NCBI GenBank assembly: GCA_900769645.1
Contig: CAAGHI010000044.1
Location: forward strand, 1 to 64,000
Source: Candidatus Gastranaerophilales bacterium
GTDB lineage: Bacteria > Cyanobacteriota > Vampirovibrionia > Gastranaerophilales > Gastranaerophilaceae
Direction: 5' to 3'
DNA length: 64,000 nucleotides
The first letter of the stretch is position 1; each line of letters opens with the position of its first letter. A program made the position numbers and the translations under genes. The notes below the pieces were generated by a model, which was not told the origin of the DNA, searched no databases, and was given only the letters and a program-made list of their open reading frames with translations. Below are positions 18,203-27,785 of this stretch, piece by piece.

Positions 18203-18240
18203 AAATCCCACTTTCTCAATTCGAGAGGGTGGGATTTTGT
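18203..18240 (+). terminator. Terminator of rnpB
   Basis: AAATCCCAC (18203-18211) pairs with GTGGGATTT (18229-18237), with a further TCTC/GAGA inside, followed by a short T run. Confidence 0.75.
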
Positions 18241-18249
18241 AAAGGAATT

Positions 18250-18725
18250 ATTAAAAGCAGCTAAGCAACTAGGAAGTAAGGCAGCTAAGAATTTAGAAGT
18301 CGATAGGGCGCTAAGACGCTAAGGTCGTTACAGAAATAATTACGAAGTTGTCCCCCTCTCCCCGTTGGGGAGAGGGTAGGGTGAGGGGTAGAAGCAGTTG
18401 TTATGGTAGGTTGGGTTTCTACCCCAAACCTACAGCTCTACCTTACTAAAGTAGTTATAATTTTCGAAAAACAACTAAACCGTAACTGTCCCTCCGGACT
18501 ACGATCCGGAGTCTATTTAAAATTAATATTAAATTCTGAATAGCAAGAAAATTTAATGTTCATTACTCGCAAATACTTTTTACCAATATATGAAGTATGA
18601 ATAAATGTCGTTGCAGAGGGCTACGTGCGTAGCACCTAAGCTTTCAGAATGACGACTTTATTTTAACCGAAACGAACTTATCGTTCTATTACCTTAACAT
18701 CTTATCGTCTTTCTTAGCCACTTTA
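18250..18725. repeat. Composite intergenic repeat array: E, A, REP, B
   Basis: This 487-bp gap has no gene. In order it holds the type E repeat (agcagctaag...gtcgatagggcgctaagacgc, 18252-18345), a type A palindrome CCCCTCTCCCC...GGGGAGAGGG (18351-18395), a REP at 18406-18430, type B CTCCGGA...TCCGGAG at 18492-18511, and a partial type C/E tail at 18640-18720. Confidence 0.7.
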
Positions 18726-18727
18726 CA

Positions 18728-19504
18728 CTACTTTATCTTCCACTTCTCTTGAAGTCTATTCAATTTCCCCGATCTTTGAAGATTATCAAGCACATAATTA
18801 GTTTTTGAAATCAACCTTACTGATTGCTGACCTTTACGAAACGCAATAGCATAAGGCTCTTTGGAATATCTTTTTGGCAAAAGTTTTACAGACTTGTCAC
18901 TGAGTGCATAATTCAACAACACCGTATCATCAGCCACAAGTCCCTCTGCTTTGCCGGATTTCAAAGCATTATAGGCGTCATGGTATGTCTTATAGCCCAA
19001 AACAGTCACTTCCGGAACATTTGAGCGCAAATTTCTTTCGCTTGTCGAACCATAAACTATAATCAATCTATTTCCCTCAAAATCTCTGAGAGATGTCGCT
19101 TTGCTGGAACTTCTAACCAAAATTGCTTGTCCTGCCATATAATATGGAGCCGAAAAGTCCAAAATCTGCTGTCTTTGGTTGGTAATCGACATTGTCGCAA
19201 TGAGACAATCGACTTCGCCAGAATTCAATTTCATAATTCTATTAGCTGCAGTTACGGGCACAAATTCAACAGCACTTGAATTTCCAAGGATATTTTCAGC
19301 CAAAATTTTTGCTAAATCAATATCATACCCTGCAAGCACTCCGCTCTTATCACGAAAACCGAAAGGAGAAACGTCATCTCTAACCCCGACAACAATTTTA
19401 CCCTTCTGCTCAATGCGTGACAAGTCATCGCTCACAGACTTTTTCTTTCCGCAACCCGAAAATACCAAACACATAAATAATAAAGCTAAAATAATCCTCT
19501 TCAT
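18728..19504 (-). CDS. Amino-acid-type periplasmic solute-binding lipoprotein
   Basis: Family 3 extracellular solute-binding protein, 258 residues. The signal peptide ends in a lipobox (VFSGC), so it is anchored as a lipoprotein. The family pattern GKIVVGVRDDVSPFGFRDKSGVLAGYDIDLAK is followed by the second-lobe segments DCLIATMSITNQRQQILDFSAPYY and YGSTSERNL. Such proteins deliver polar amino acids to an ABC importer. No permease or ATPase gene is adjacent, so it is an orphan here. The ligand is not predictable by eye. Confidence 0.88.
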   Translation of the reverse strand: MKRIILALLFMCLVFSGCGKKKSVSDDLSRIEQKGKIVVGVRDDVSPFGFRDKSGVLAGYDIDLAKILAENILGNSSAVEFVPVTAANRIMKLNSGEVDCLIATMSITNQRQQILDFSAPYYMAGQAILVRSSSKATSLRDFEGNRLIIVYGSTSERNLRSNVPEVTVLGYKTYHDAYNALKSGKAEGLVADDTVLLNYALSDKSVKLLPKRYSKEPYAIAFRKGQQSVRLISKTNYVLDNLQRSGKLNRLQEKWKIK

Positions 19505-19630
19505 AACAAAATAGTACTATAAAAATAAAATTATTACCCAAAAATAATCAAAAATACCACTTGAAAACAAAAATAATTTATGACAAAATTGCATGAAAAT
19601 ATTTTACTGCAACTAAAAATGGAGGTTTAT

Positions 19631-20914
19631 ATGTCAACATTTATCGAAGACGTTTACGCAAGACAGATTTTGGACTCTCGTGGCAATCCGACAGTGGAAG
19701 TCGACGTGAAGCTTACAAACGGAATTCGTGGCAGAGCATCTGTGCCATCAGGTGCATCAACAGGGATTTTCGAGGCTTTGGAACTTCGTGACGGCGACAA
19801 ATCAAAATATATGGGTAAAAGCGTTCAAAAAGCAGTTGACAATGTAAATAATATTATCGCACCTGAACTTATTGGCGAAAAAGCTTCTCACCAAAAGGAA
19901 ATCGACACATTTATGATTGACATGGACGGAACTGAAAACAAATCCAAACTTGGTGCCAATGCAATTTTAGGGGTGTCACTTGCCGTTGCAAATGCCGCTG
20001 CAAAAGCTTATGACATGGCACTTTACAGATACTTAGGCGGAATTAACGCACTTACTTTGCCTGTTCCGATGATGAACATTATTAACGGTGGTGCGCATGC
20101 CGACAACAATATTGATTTTCAAGAATTTATGATTGCACCTGTCGGAGCAGAAAGTTTTTCTCACGCAATCGAAATGGGCTGCAATGTTTTCCACACATTG
20201 AAAAACGTATTAAAAAGCAGAGGACTTGCAACTTCTGTCGGCGATGAAGGCGGTTTTGCGCCAAATTTAAATTCTAACTCAGAAGGAATTGAAGTTATCC
20301 TCGAAGCTATCGATAAAGCAGGTTACAACACAAATCAGGTTAAAATTTGCCTTGATGTTGCCTCTTCTGAATTCTATGAAAACGGGCGCTACAACCTAAA
20401 AGGCGAAGGAAAATCGTTCGACAACACAGAAATGACAGATTTTTTGGCTGAATGGGTTGACAAATATCCGATTATTTCAATCGAGGACGGTATGGCAGAA
20501 CAAGATTGGAATGGTTGGGAAATGTTGACTAAACGTGTAGGTTCACACTGTCAGCTCGTTGGTGACGACTTGTTTGTAACAAATACACGCAGACTTGCAG
20601 ACGGAATTAAACGTGGAGTTGCAAATTCGATTTTGATTAAAGTAAACCAAATCGGAACTTTGTCAGAAACCTTAGACGCAATTTCAATGGCACACGCAGC
20701 CGGATATACAACAATAATTTCTCACCGCTCTGGCGAAACAGAGGACACATTTATTGCAGATTTGGCAGTTGCTGTAAACAGTGGTCAAATCAAGACAGGT
20801 TCAGCTTCTCGTTCAGATAGAATGGCAAAATACAACCAGTTATTGAGAATTGAACAAAAACTCGGCTCTGCTGCAAAATACTTAGGACTTCAAGCATTTA
20901 ACGGAGTCAGATAA
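19631..20914 (+). CDS. eno: Enolase
   Basis: Glycolytic enzyme that interconverts 2-phosphoglycerate and phosphoenolpyruvate. Signature segments are RQILDSRGNPTVEVDV, GASTGIFEALELRDGD, SVGDEGGFAPNL, the metal ligands in SIEDGMAEQDW and VGDDLFVT, and the ILIKVNQIGTLSET and SHRSGETEDTFIADL loops. The start at 19631 (MSTFIED) follows a TGGAGG ribosome site. The frame is open upstream to 19580, but that extension is unlikely. It yields 427 residues, the normal size. Confidence 0.97.
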   Translation: MSTFIEDVYARQILDSRGNPTVEVDVKLTNGIRGRASVPSGASTGIFEALELRDGDKSKYMGKSVQKAVDNVNNIIAPELIGEKASHQKEIDTFMIDMDGTENKSKLGANAILGVSLAVANAAAKAYDMALYRYLGGINALTLPVPMMNIINGGAHADNNIDFQEFMIAPVGAESFSHAIEMGCNVFHTLKNVLKSRGLATSVGDEGGFAPNLNSNSEGIEVILEAIDKAGYNTNQVKICLDVASSEFYENGRYNLKGEGKSFDNTEMTDFLAEWVDKYPIISIEDGMAEQDWNGWEMLTKRVGSHCQLVGDDLFVTNTRRLADGIKRGVANSILIKVNQIGTLSETLDAISMAHAAGYTTIISHRSGETEDTFIADLAVAVNSGQIKTGSASRSDRMAKYNQLLRIEQKLGSAAKYLGLQAFNGVR

Positions 20915-20924
20915 CAGGTAACTA

Positions 20925-21222
20925 AAGCCAAAGTCTGTATAGTTAAGATACTAGATTACTAAGGCACTAGGGCACTAAGGTCGTTTCGGTTAAATATTAT
21001 CGTCATTTTGAAAAGGCAGAAAATCAAGTGAATAACGTAGATTTTCGCCTTATTCAGAATCTATTACTGAATAAAATAGTTGTTGTTACGGTAGGTCGGG
21101 GTCCCCACCCCAACATCATGAATTGCAGTTCTGTTGTTGGGCAGGTATGCCCAACCTACCGAAACAGCTGCTATGTATACCATTAAATATTGTGTGTTGT
21201 TGGGGTAGAAACCCCAACCTAC
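20925..21222. repeat. Composite intergenic repeat array: E, C, inverted REP pair, REP
   Basis: This 382-bp gap has no gene. A type E stretch at 20930-21002 is nearly identical to 23893-23963. It runs into type C at 21003-21063. REPs are at 21091-21115 and, inverted, 21135-21159. This tail-to-tail pair resembles a BIME. A third REP, in the inverted orientation, is at 21198-21222. Confidence 0.75.
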
Positions 21223-21296
21223 ATTACTACACTAATCGTTCCGTCTCGCAATGACGACTAATAACATCTGCTTCCGTAATCGACTTTGCATCTAAA

Positions 21297-22097
21297 CTAC
21301 ATCACAGTTTTTCTAAACAATTTGTATTCAAACACAAATTGAAGATTTAAGTAATCTGCGGATTTTTCTGATGCAGGGAATTTCGGGTACAAAACATTTT
21401 GTTCAACCGCACTCATAATCGAACGGTCCGTTGTTTCATCACCTGATTTTTTCGCAAATCTGTAGTTCAAAAGGCTTCCGTCTGGCGCAACTTGAACAAT
21501 TATAATTGCTTGAGTGTGTCTACCTGATTTTGGTGGAGTCCAAAGTTTATATAAATCCGGACTTACACAAGCAACATAATCTTCAAGAGTTTTTGCTCCA
21601 CAATCCTTTTGTTGTGGCGAATAAACCGTATAACTAACAGGTTTTATATTAGAATTGTTTAATTGCGTAAATTGAGATTGTTCAGGCGTAAAAGCTGATT
21701 GGGTTTGAGAATTTTGAACATTTCTTGTAACCATATTATGAGCATAATCGTTTGCATAAGATAGCAAAGAATCACCTTGCAATGCTTTCATGAACACGTG
21801 ATAGTCTGCAAAAACAGCTTTTGGGCGATATGTTTCTTTTTCATAATCTCCAGCTTGAATTACACCTATTTTATTGTCAGAAAAATTAGATTTTATATAC
21901 GCAACTTGCTCAGGTTTTCCGTTTGAGCTGAATTTAATCGCATAAATACATTCTTGCGAATTCAAAGGTTTTATTGAATCCTTATCAATAAATAAATTCA
22001 AATTCGGAATATCTGTGTCAACATAGTGCCAATCCACGGCATTAGCTGAAATTGTACTCATTAAAATTGCTGAAATTAATAAAAATATCTTTTTCAT
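21297..22097 (-). CDS. Exported protein with TonB-like C-terminal domain
   Basis: A 266-residue protein with a Sec signal peptide ending ISANA. The N-terminal half (WHYVDTD...FIDKDSIK...YAIKFSSNGK) resembles small surface-adhesin-like periplasmic domains. After a Gln/Ser/Asn-rich linker (about 125-165), residues 180-266 match the TonB/TolA C-terminal fold (YVACVSPDLYKLWTPP, AIIIVQVAPDGSLLNYRFAKKSGDETTDRSIMSAV). It lacks the N-terminal membrane anchor of TonB, so it is not a classical energy transducer. AAAGGTAG precedes the start. Confidence 0.75.
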   Translation of the reverse strand: MKKIFLLISAILMSTISANAVDWHYVDTDIPNLNLFIDKDSIKPLNSQECIYAIKFSSNGKPEQVAYIKSNFSDNKIGVIQAGDYEKETYRPKAVFADYHVFMKALQGDSLLSYANDYAHNMVTRNVQNSQTQSAFTPEQSQFTQLNNSNIKPVSYTVYSPQQKDCGAKTLEDYVACVSPDLYKLWTPPKSGRHTQAIIIVQVAPDGSLLNYRFAKKSGDETTDRSIMSAVEQNVLYPKFPASEKSADYLNLQFVFEYKLFRKTVM

Positions 22098-22251
22098 ATA
22101 ACACTACCTTTTTGATTACATTAAACAAAAAACAAAACAATAAAGCAACTCAAAAATTTTATTAAGTGATGTTACAAGATAGAAAAAATATTTGTTTTTT
22201 TAGTGTATGTAGAATAGAATATTAGTGGAGAAATTTGAGGGATATAAATAC

Positions 22252-22752
22252 ATGATATTAGAACAAGAGTTGAAGGGAAAAACTTTATCTCCACAAGAAG
22301 TGAGAAGTATTCTAAAAACAGATAACAAAGAAATTGTAGAATTGTGCAAACGTGCATCGATTTTGCCTAGAAAAAATAGCAAAGGTCAAACTTATTTTTC
22401 TTATGAAGAAGTAAAAAGTTTGAGAAAAGTTCAAGCTATGAAAAATTCTGCAACAATGCCGCCTGCAAGAGTTGCGCCAAAGCAAGCACCTGCAATGCTT
22501 AGTATCTTAAACTCTTTGAAAGATATGGAAAACAAGTTGAGCAACAGAATTGCCAAAGTTATTGACGAAAAACTTGAAGGCATGGACGAAGTTGTTGTTG
22601 AACTTATTCGTTGCAAAACAGATAACGAAACTCTTAGACAAAAAATTATTGATTTGAATAAAGAAATTTATCAGTTGAAAAATGATTTGAATTCTTACAA
22701 ACCGGTTGGTCTTGGCTTTTATAAGAAAAAAGAAAAACATGTTTGGGAATAA
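22252..22752 (+). CDS. Uncharacterised HTH/coiled-coil protein upstream of recA
   Basis: A 166-residue protein. Residues 1-60 (LSPQEVRSILKTDNKEIVELCKRASILPRKNSKGQTYFSYEEVKSLRKV) look like a MerR-like winged helix: a helix-turn-helix, then a beta wing read from FSYEEV. Residues 80-150 form a coiled coil with a Lys/Asn-rich end. It may bind DNA. The ATG at 22252 follows GAGGG. A GTG at 22225 is open in frame but lacks a ribosome site. It ends 36 bases before recA, so the two are probably co-transcribed. Confidence 0.72.
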   Translation: MILEQELKGKTLSPQEVRSILKTDNKEIVELCKRASILPRKNSKGQTYFSYEEVKSLRKVQAMKNSATMPPARVAPKQAPAMLSILNSLKDMENKLSNRIAKVIDEKLEGMDEVVVELIRCKTDNETLRQKIIDLNKEIYQLKNDLNSYKPVGLGFYKKKEKHVWE

Positions 22753-22788
22753 TTAATTTTCATCTGCACAAATAAAGGAATTAGGACT

Positions 22789-23862
22789 ATGGCAACAAAA
22801 GAAAAAGTAATAGGGACACCATCAAACAGTGAAGAAAGAGCAAAAGCGCTAAAACTTGCGATTGAAAAAATCGAAAAAGATTTTGGTAAAGGTTCTATTA
22901 TGAAACTTGGGGACAAAGCAACAGTTAATGTTGACGCAATTCCAACAGGTGCGCTATCACTAGACGTTGCTTTGGGTATTGGCGGAATTCCTCGTGGACG
23001 TATCATTGAAATTTATGGTCCAGAAAGTTCCGGTAAAACAACCCTTGCACAACATATTGTTGCTGAATGTCAAAAACGTGGCGGAATTGCAGCATTCGTC
23101 GATGCAGAGCATGCACTTGACCCTGAATATGCTAGAAATTTGGGCGTAAAAGTTGATGATTTATTGATTTCTCAACCGGATACAGGTGAACAAGCACTTG
23201 ATATTACAGAAGAACTTGTTCGTTCAGGTGCGGTTGATATCGTTGTTGTCGACTCTGTTGCAGCACTTGTTCCAAAAGCTGAAATCGACGGATCTATGGA
23301 AGATCAACAAATGGGCTTGCAAGCTCGTTTGATGAGTAAAGCTTTGAGAAAATTGACAGGTATTATCGGAAAAACCAACACAACAGTTATTTTCATCAAC
23401 CAGTTAAGAATGAAAATCGGTGTTATGTACGGAAACCCTGAAACAACAACAGGTGGTAATGCATTAAAATATTACGCATCTGTTCGTATGGAAATCAAAC
23501 GTACAGACGGACTTAAAGGTGATGATGGTGATGTTGGAAACCACGTTAGAGTAAGAGTTTTGAAAAACAAAGTTGCACCTCCGTTTAGAACTGCTGAATT
23601 TGATATTATTTTCGGTAAAGGTATTTGCAAAATCGGAAACATTCTTGATGTAGCCGTAAATCTTGATATCGTGAAAAAAGCAGGTTCTTGGTTTAGTTTT
23701 AATGATGAAAAATTGGGTCAAGGTAGAGATAAAGCAAAAGAATTTTTATCTCAAAACCCTGATATTTTGGCAGAAGTTGAAAGACTCGTAAGAGAAAAAC
23801 TTGCCACAACCGGCGCTCCTGCAACCACAGAAACAACTGAAACTCCTGCAGAGGAAGAATAA
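22789..23862 (+). CDS. recA: Recombinase RecA
   Basis: Strand-exchange ATPase of homologous recombination and SOS induction. The P-loop GPESSGKT is at residues 77-84. Other segments are VVVDSVAALVPKAEIDG, the L2-side FINQLRMKIGVMYGNPETTTGG and ALKYYASVR. The 357 residues and the acidic C-terminal tail (TTETTETPAEEE) are typical. I saw no SOS box in the short upstream gap, so control probably lies ahead of the preceding gene. Confidence 0.98.
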   Translation: MATKEKVIGTPSNSEERAKALKLAIEKIEKDFGKGSIMKLGDKATVNVDAIPTGALSLDVALGIGGIPRGRIIEIYGPESSGKTTLAQHIVAECQKRGGIAAFVDAEHALDPEYARNLGVKVDDLLISQPDTGEQALDITEELVRSGAVDIVVVDSVAALVPKAEIDGSMEDQQMGLQARLMSKALRKLTGIIGKTNTTVIFINQLRMKIGVMYGNPETTTGGNALKYYASVRMEIKRTDGLKGDDGDVGNHVRVRVLKNKVAPPFRTAEFDIIFGKGICKIGNILDVAVNLDIVKKAGSWFSFNDEKLGQGRDKAKEFLSQNPDILAEVERLVREKLATTGAPATTETTETPAEEE

Positions 23863-23870
23863 GGATTCAG

Positions 23871-24073
23871 ATGCCAAGAGGCAAAGAGGCAAAGTCTGTA
23901 TCGTTAAGATACTAGGTTACTAAGGCACTAGAGCACTAAAGTCGTTTTGGTTAAATATTATCGTCATTCTGAAAGCTTAGAATATTAATGCAAGCGAATA
24001 GCGAGCATATAATATTCTTGCTATTCAGAATCTAATATCAATTTTAAATAGACTCCGGATCGTAGTCCGGAGT
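23871..24073. repeat. Composite intergenic repeat array: E, C variant, B
   Basis: Type E (gaggcaaagtctgtatcg... and onward) at 23876-23963, the long type C variant (cattctgaaagcttagaat...cttgctattcagaatcta) at 23964-24033, and an inverted type B palindrome ACTCCGGA...TCCGGAGT at 24052-24073, ending at the stop of the next gene. Confidence 0.75.
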
Positions 24074-24078
24074 GACAG

Positions 24079-24450
24079 TTACGGTTTAATTTTCATTTTA
24101 ATTATAAAAATATTTACTACAAAAATCATTGAATATATTATAAATCCTAAACATTTATGCATAATTTTACTTGGCTTGAGTATTTGCAAATTTTCTTTTT
24201 TATCCTTTTTCAGAATTGTTTCAATTAATAATATAATAGGAATAATAACAACTAATAATATTGACATTGGGATTAATACATATATTATAAAAATTAGATA
24301 AAACCAACCTAATCCGTTCATATATTTGATAAAACATACGGCTATTATCAGCATTGCAAGAAATATATAAAAATATACCAATCCTATATTACTGCAGTAA
24401 TTAAAAATTTTTGTATTGATAATTTTATAAAATTTGTCTTTAAAATTCAT
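24079..24450 (-). CDS. Small integral membrane protein next to a helicase-nuclease
   Basis: A 123-residue protein of unknown function with three strongly hydrophobic segments at about 22-42, 49-75 and 100-118, joined by short Lys-rich loops. It has no signal peptide or known domain. It starts four bases after the stop of the large helicase gene upstream on the same strand, so the two are very likely translated from one message. This tight pairing is the only clue to its role. Confidence 0.7.
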   Translation of the reverse strand: MNFKDKFYKIINTKIFNYCSNIGLVYFYIFLAMLIIAVCFIKYMNGLGWFYLIFIIYVLIPMSILLVVIIPIILLIETILKKDKKENLQILKPSKIMHKCLGFIIYSMIFVVNIFIIKMKIKP

Positions 24451-24453
24451 GTA

Positions 24454-27400
24454 TTAATCCTCAATCAACACCCTATCTAAACAAGCCTTTGGTGAATATT
24501 GCCATTCACGGAAGGTTATTCGCTTAACCTTAAACCCTGAACGCTCAATGATAGCTTGCTTTTTCATGTTAGAAATATGCGATTTTGTCTTGTCATCAAC
24601 GCCGTCAATTTCAATAACAAACTTGTCATCAACAAGCAAATCTGCACTTAGCCCTGCAATATCGGCACCTGCAACAACTCTGTGGTCAAGTTCTCGAATT
24701 TTCTCGGCAACTTCACGCTCAAACGAGTTTTTGTAAATATTTTCGTCAATTTCTCCTGAAAGCAACGCTTGCTTTTTGTCTTGATAGTTTTGCATATAAG
24801 AAACATAGTTCCTAAAATGCCCTTCCGGCAACTCTCTCGGGTTACGAGAAACAAAATTGATAACCTTGTTTCGTCCACGGGTAATTGCAACGTTAAACAA
24901 GTTCGCCTTTTGCATAAACATCAAACTTTGCGTGTAACTATTGTCCGCAACTGCCCAGGAAATCATCATTATGTCTCGTTCATCACCTTGGAATGTATGC
25001 GCTGTACCGATTTCAATCTGGTGTTTCTTAATCATATAGTCAGACAAAACCTTGGAAACAGAAATTTTCAACTGTTCAACTTGCGCCCTGAATGGTGAAA
25101 TAATTCCGACAGTGACAGGATTGTCAGGATTTTTACGCTCGTCCTCAATAATTATTTCGTGCAAACGTTTTACCAGTGCCTCAATTTCAGGCAAGTTACG
25201 AGTTGCATCAAAATCAACCTTTCCGTCCATAACTTCAACGAGTTCAAGTACGTTTTCATCTGGTTTGTCCTTACGCATTACACGAATTCTATCGTTGTAA
25301 AATTCGTGGTTTGAAAAATTGATAATCGGCGGAAGACTTCTAAAATGTTCGTCCAACATAACCGAATTCATTGAATAATAATCTGCCAAATCAAACATTG
25401 AATTTGTCCTGAAACGCCACATCAATTGGTATTTGTCAGGAATTCCATATTGGCTCAAGAACGACTGTTCTTTTGCTTTTTCAAGGAATGAAAGGTGTGG
25501 AAGTTGCTTGTCGTCACCCACAATTACCGCACGTTTTGCTCTGAATAGAATTGGAAAACAGCTTGCGATATCACATTGAGATGCCTCGTCAATGATTGCA
25601 ACATCAAACATTCCAGGTTTTAGCGGAAGTGAATCTGATACAGCATAAGTTGTTACACACCAGCAAGGGAAGGCTTCCAAAAGTGGTCTGAAATCTTCTT
25701 CTTCCAAAATATTTGTTTGAAGTCGTTTTCTATTTGTTACAAGTGATTTTGCATGAACTTTCAATCTTCTGCGCTTGTTTTCGTCACGCAAAAGTTCTTT
25801 CAAAGCCTCACGACGCTTGTTTTTCAGGATATTTGTCGCAAGAGTTTTTTGCTTGCGCTTCATCGTCCTAATTTGTTCAGACAACATGTGGAGATTGCCG
25901 GTTTTTTGAATATCAGCTTCAATCTTGCGCAAAGTCCACTCCATATTGGCAAATTCAAGTTCCTGTTTAAGTTTGCCGATGGTTTCATAATTTACATCAA
26001 ATTCTTTCAAATTCAAGATTTTTTTCAACTGCCCAAGACTTGTGAAATTGGCAATTTTAGAAATAAATCCGGCTTTTTCCATATTGTGTTCAAGCACTTT
26101 TATAATGCCTGAAATCATATCAATTTCACCTTTTTTGATGGATTTTTTGATAAATTCACGTTTGCCCAAGATTTTTTCTTGCTCTTCGACTTCCAATAAT
26201 TTGTCATGCCAGTTTTTTTCAAGCTTAATTATTGTTTCAGACTTGTTTTCCATGTTTTTGAGCATGTCGAGATGGTCTTTCATGTCTTTTTTGTCAACAA
26301 GAAGAATATCTTCAACATCTTCATCAAGGTCTGAATTGTTCTGCGAAAGCAAGTTGTTTAGCTCTTCGCTCAACTGTCTTTGGTAATTTAAACGTCCTGC
26401 ACGAAGAGCCATGTGGCTTGCTCCAAGGTCGTTTAAGCGTTCCGCAACAACATCAACCGCCTTGTCCATACGAGAAGCTACAAGAACTGTTTTGCCATTT
26501 GCAACAAGGTGCGCAACAAGATTTACGATAGTTTGCGACTTACCTGTCCCTGGAGGTCCTTGAACCGCAACGAATTTGCTGTTATCAATATTTTTTACAA
26601 CTTGTAATTGGCTGTCACTCAAAGATAACGGCGTAATCGGATAAAAATCCGTAATCTTGTTCATATCCTTCATCGGAGCTGATTTTTCTTTACTCTGAGA
26701 GTATTCTTCATTAATTATGCTCAAAGCGGTTTCACGGTAGATACCGGAAGGCTTTTCGGCAATTTGAGTCAACTCGTGCAAAACTCCGGCCGTAACAGAT
26801 GGGCGTTTCGTCAAAATTATTGCACTCTGCGGAGTTACAGCAATTTTTTCAAGCTTAACTTTCTGCTTAGCTTGCTCATTTTCTTCCTCTTCAATAATCT
26901 CGTCTACGTTATCGCCATCGATTTTTTCTTTATAAAAATCTTTCGACTTAGAAACATTGTCGTCTTCCTTGTAATCATCAACATTTGTGGCAATTTCAAT
27001 TTCCGGAACAAGTGATTTCAGAGTAGTTAAGAAAATGTCCAATTTTTCCTGTGTAATCGGCAAATCCGGCACTACATCAAGAATACCTTCCAACAACAAA
27101 TCAACTTCGTCCTCGTCGTCATTTTTACGCATAAGTGCCGCAAGTGCGCCCGTATTCAAGGACAAAACCTCATCAAGCGGAAAACAATTGATATTCACGC
27201 CGTTTCTTTCAAGTTTGCACGGCATATACAAAAGCGGAGTCAAAAACTCGTTTTGGCGCTTGCTTTTCGAGCTTTTTCCAACCAAAAAGAGATAACCATA
27301 AATAAGGTATTTATCTTTCTGCCCCAAATCGCTCTGAATCATAAGTTCGGTCAGTTTCGGATCACTTCCTTCAAGTGAAATAAATTCCTGACCTGTTGAA

Positions 27401-27576
27401 AATAATTGTTCTTCTCCTTTAAGAAAAATCCACTTGTTATCCTTGTCTCCCTTGAGGTTGCGGAATGTGGAACTTTTTACCTCTTCTCGAACACAATCGT
27501 GAAGATATTGGCTTAATTTTTTTATAAAACTGTTATTGAATGCTGAATTTATTACTCGTGATGCTTCTTGTAGCAT
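24454..27576 (-). CDS. SF1 DNA2/NAM7-type helicase fused to a PD-(D/E)XK-like nuclease
   Basis: A 1040-residue multidomain protein. Walker A GPPGTGKS lies at 340-347. Motif II (VAIIDEASQCD), motif III (VIVGDDKQLPHLSF), motif V-like (GTAHTFQGDERDIMMISW) and motif VI (NVAITRGRN) follow, as in UPF1-like SF1 helicases. A helical insertion (about 430-630) separates motifs Ia and II. The last 100 residues (FEREVAEKIRELDHRV, then ADLLVDDKFVIEIDG) fit a Vsr/DUF559-type nuclease fold. The N-terminal third has no named domain and contains an acidic stretch (about 200-240). AAAGGAG precedes the ATG. Helicase-nuclease proteins of this design occur in DNA repair and in phage defence. Confidence 0.85.
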   Translation of the reverse strand: MLQEASRVINSAFNNSFIKKLSQYLHDCVREEVKSSTFRNLKGDKDNKWIFLKGEEQLFSTGQEFISLEGSDPKLTELMIQSDLGQKDKYLIYGYLFLVGKSSKSKRQNEFLTPLLYMPCKLERNGVNINCFPLDEVLSLNTGALAALMRKNDDEDEVDLLLEGILDVVPDLPITQEKLDIFLTTLKSLVPEIEIATNVDDYKEDDNVSKSKDFYKEKIDGDNVDEIIEEEENEQAKQKVKLEKIAVTPQSAIILTKRPSVTAGVLHELTQIAEKPSGIYRETALSIINEEYSQSKEKSAPMKDMNKITDFYPITPLSLSDSQLQVVKNIDNSKFVAVQGPPGTGKSQTIVNLVAHLVANGKTVLVASRMDKAVDVVAERLNDLGASHMALRAGRLNYQRQLSEELNNLLSQNNSDLDEDVEDILLVDKKDMKDHLDMLKNMENKSETIIKLEKNWHDKLLEVEEQEKILGKREFIKKSIKKGEIDMISGIIKVLEHNMEKAGFISKIANFTSLGQLKKILNLKEFDVNYETIGKLKQELEFANMEWTLRKIEADIQKTGNLHMLSEQIRTMKRKQKTLATNILKNKRREALKELLRDENKRRRLKVHAKSLVTNRKRLQTNILEEEDFRPLLEAFPCWCVTTYAVSDSLPLKPGMFDVAIIDEASQCDIASCFPILFRAKRAVIVGDDKQLPHLSFLEKAKEQSFLSQYGIPDKYQLMWRFRTNSMFDLADYYSMNSVMLDEHFRSLPPIINFSNHEFYNDRIRVMRKDKPDENVLELVEVMDGKVDFDATRNLPEIEALVKRLHEIIIEDERKNPDNPVTVGIISPFRAQVEQLKISVSKVLSDYMIKKHQIEIGTAHTFQGDERDIMMISWAVADNSYTQSLMFMQKANLFNVAITRGRNKVINFVSRNPRELPEGHFRNYVSYMQNYQDKKQALLSGEIDENIYKNSFEREVAEKIRELDHRVVAGADIAGLSADLLVDDKFVIEIDGVDDKTKSHISNMKKQAIIERSGFKVKRITFREWQYSPKACLDRVLIED

Positions 27577-27622
27577 GGGATCTCCTTTGGGTTAAGTGAA
27601 AACGTTTGTTTAGGCGTTGAAG

Positions 27623-27736
27623 GTGAGAAGTGAGAAGTGAAACGTGAAAAGACCTTTACAGGTGCTATCGCACCAAAGATACTTTTGAGCAAAGCGAACG
27701 AAATAAACTTTTCACGTTTCACTTCTCACTTCTCAC
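27623..27736. repeat. MITE-like element with 29-bp perfect terminal inverted repeats
   Basis: GTGAGAAGTGAGAAG...GAAAAG at 27623-27651 is repeated exactly, inverted, at 27708-27736. The 56-base centre contains a small GGTGC...GCACC hairpin. It lies between the divergent helicase and cca genes. A related half-site (ttcacttctcacgtttcac) is at 43553-43580. Confidence 0.75.
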
Positions 27737-27785
27737 TTTCAATAAACTATTCACTTTTCTACCATTTTACGCTAAAATAACCAAT

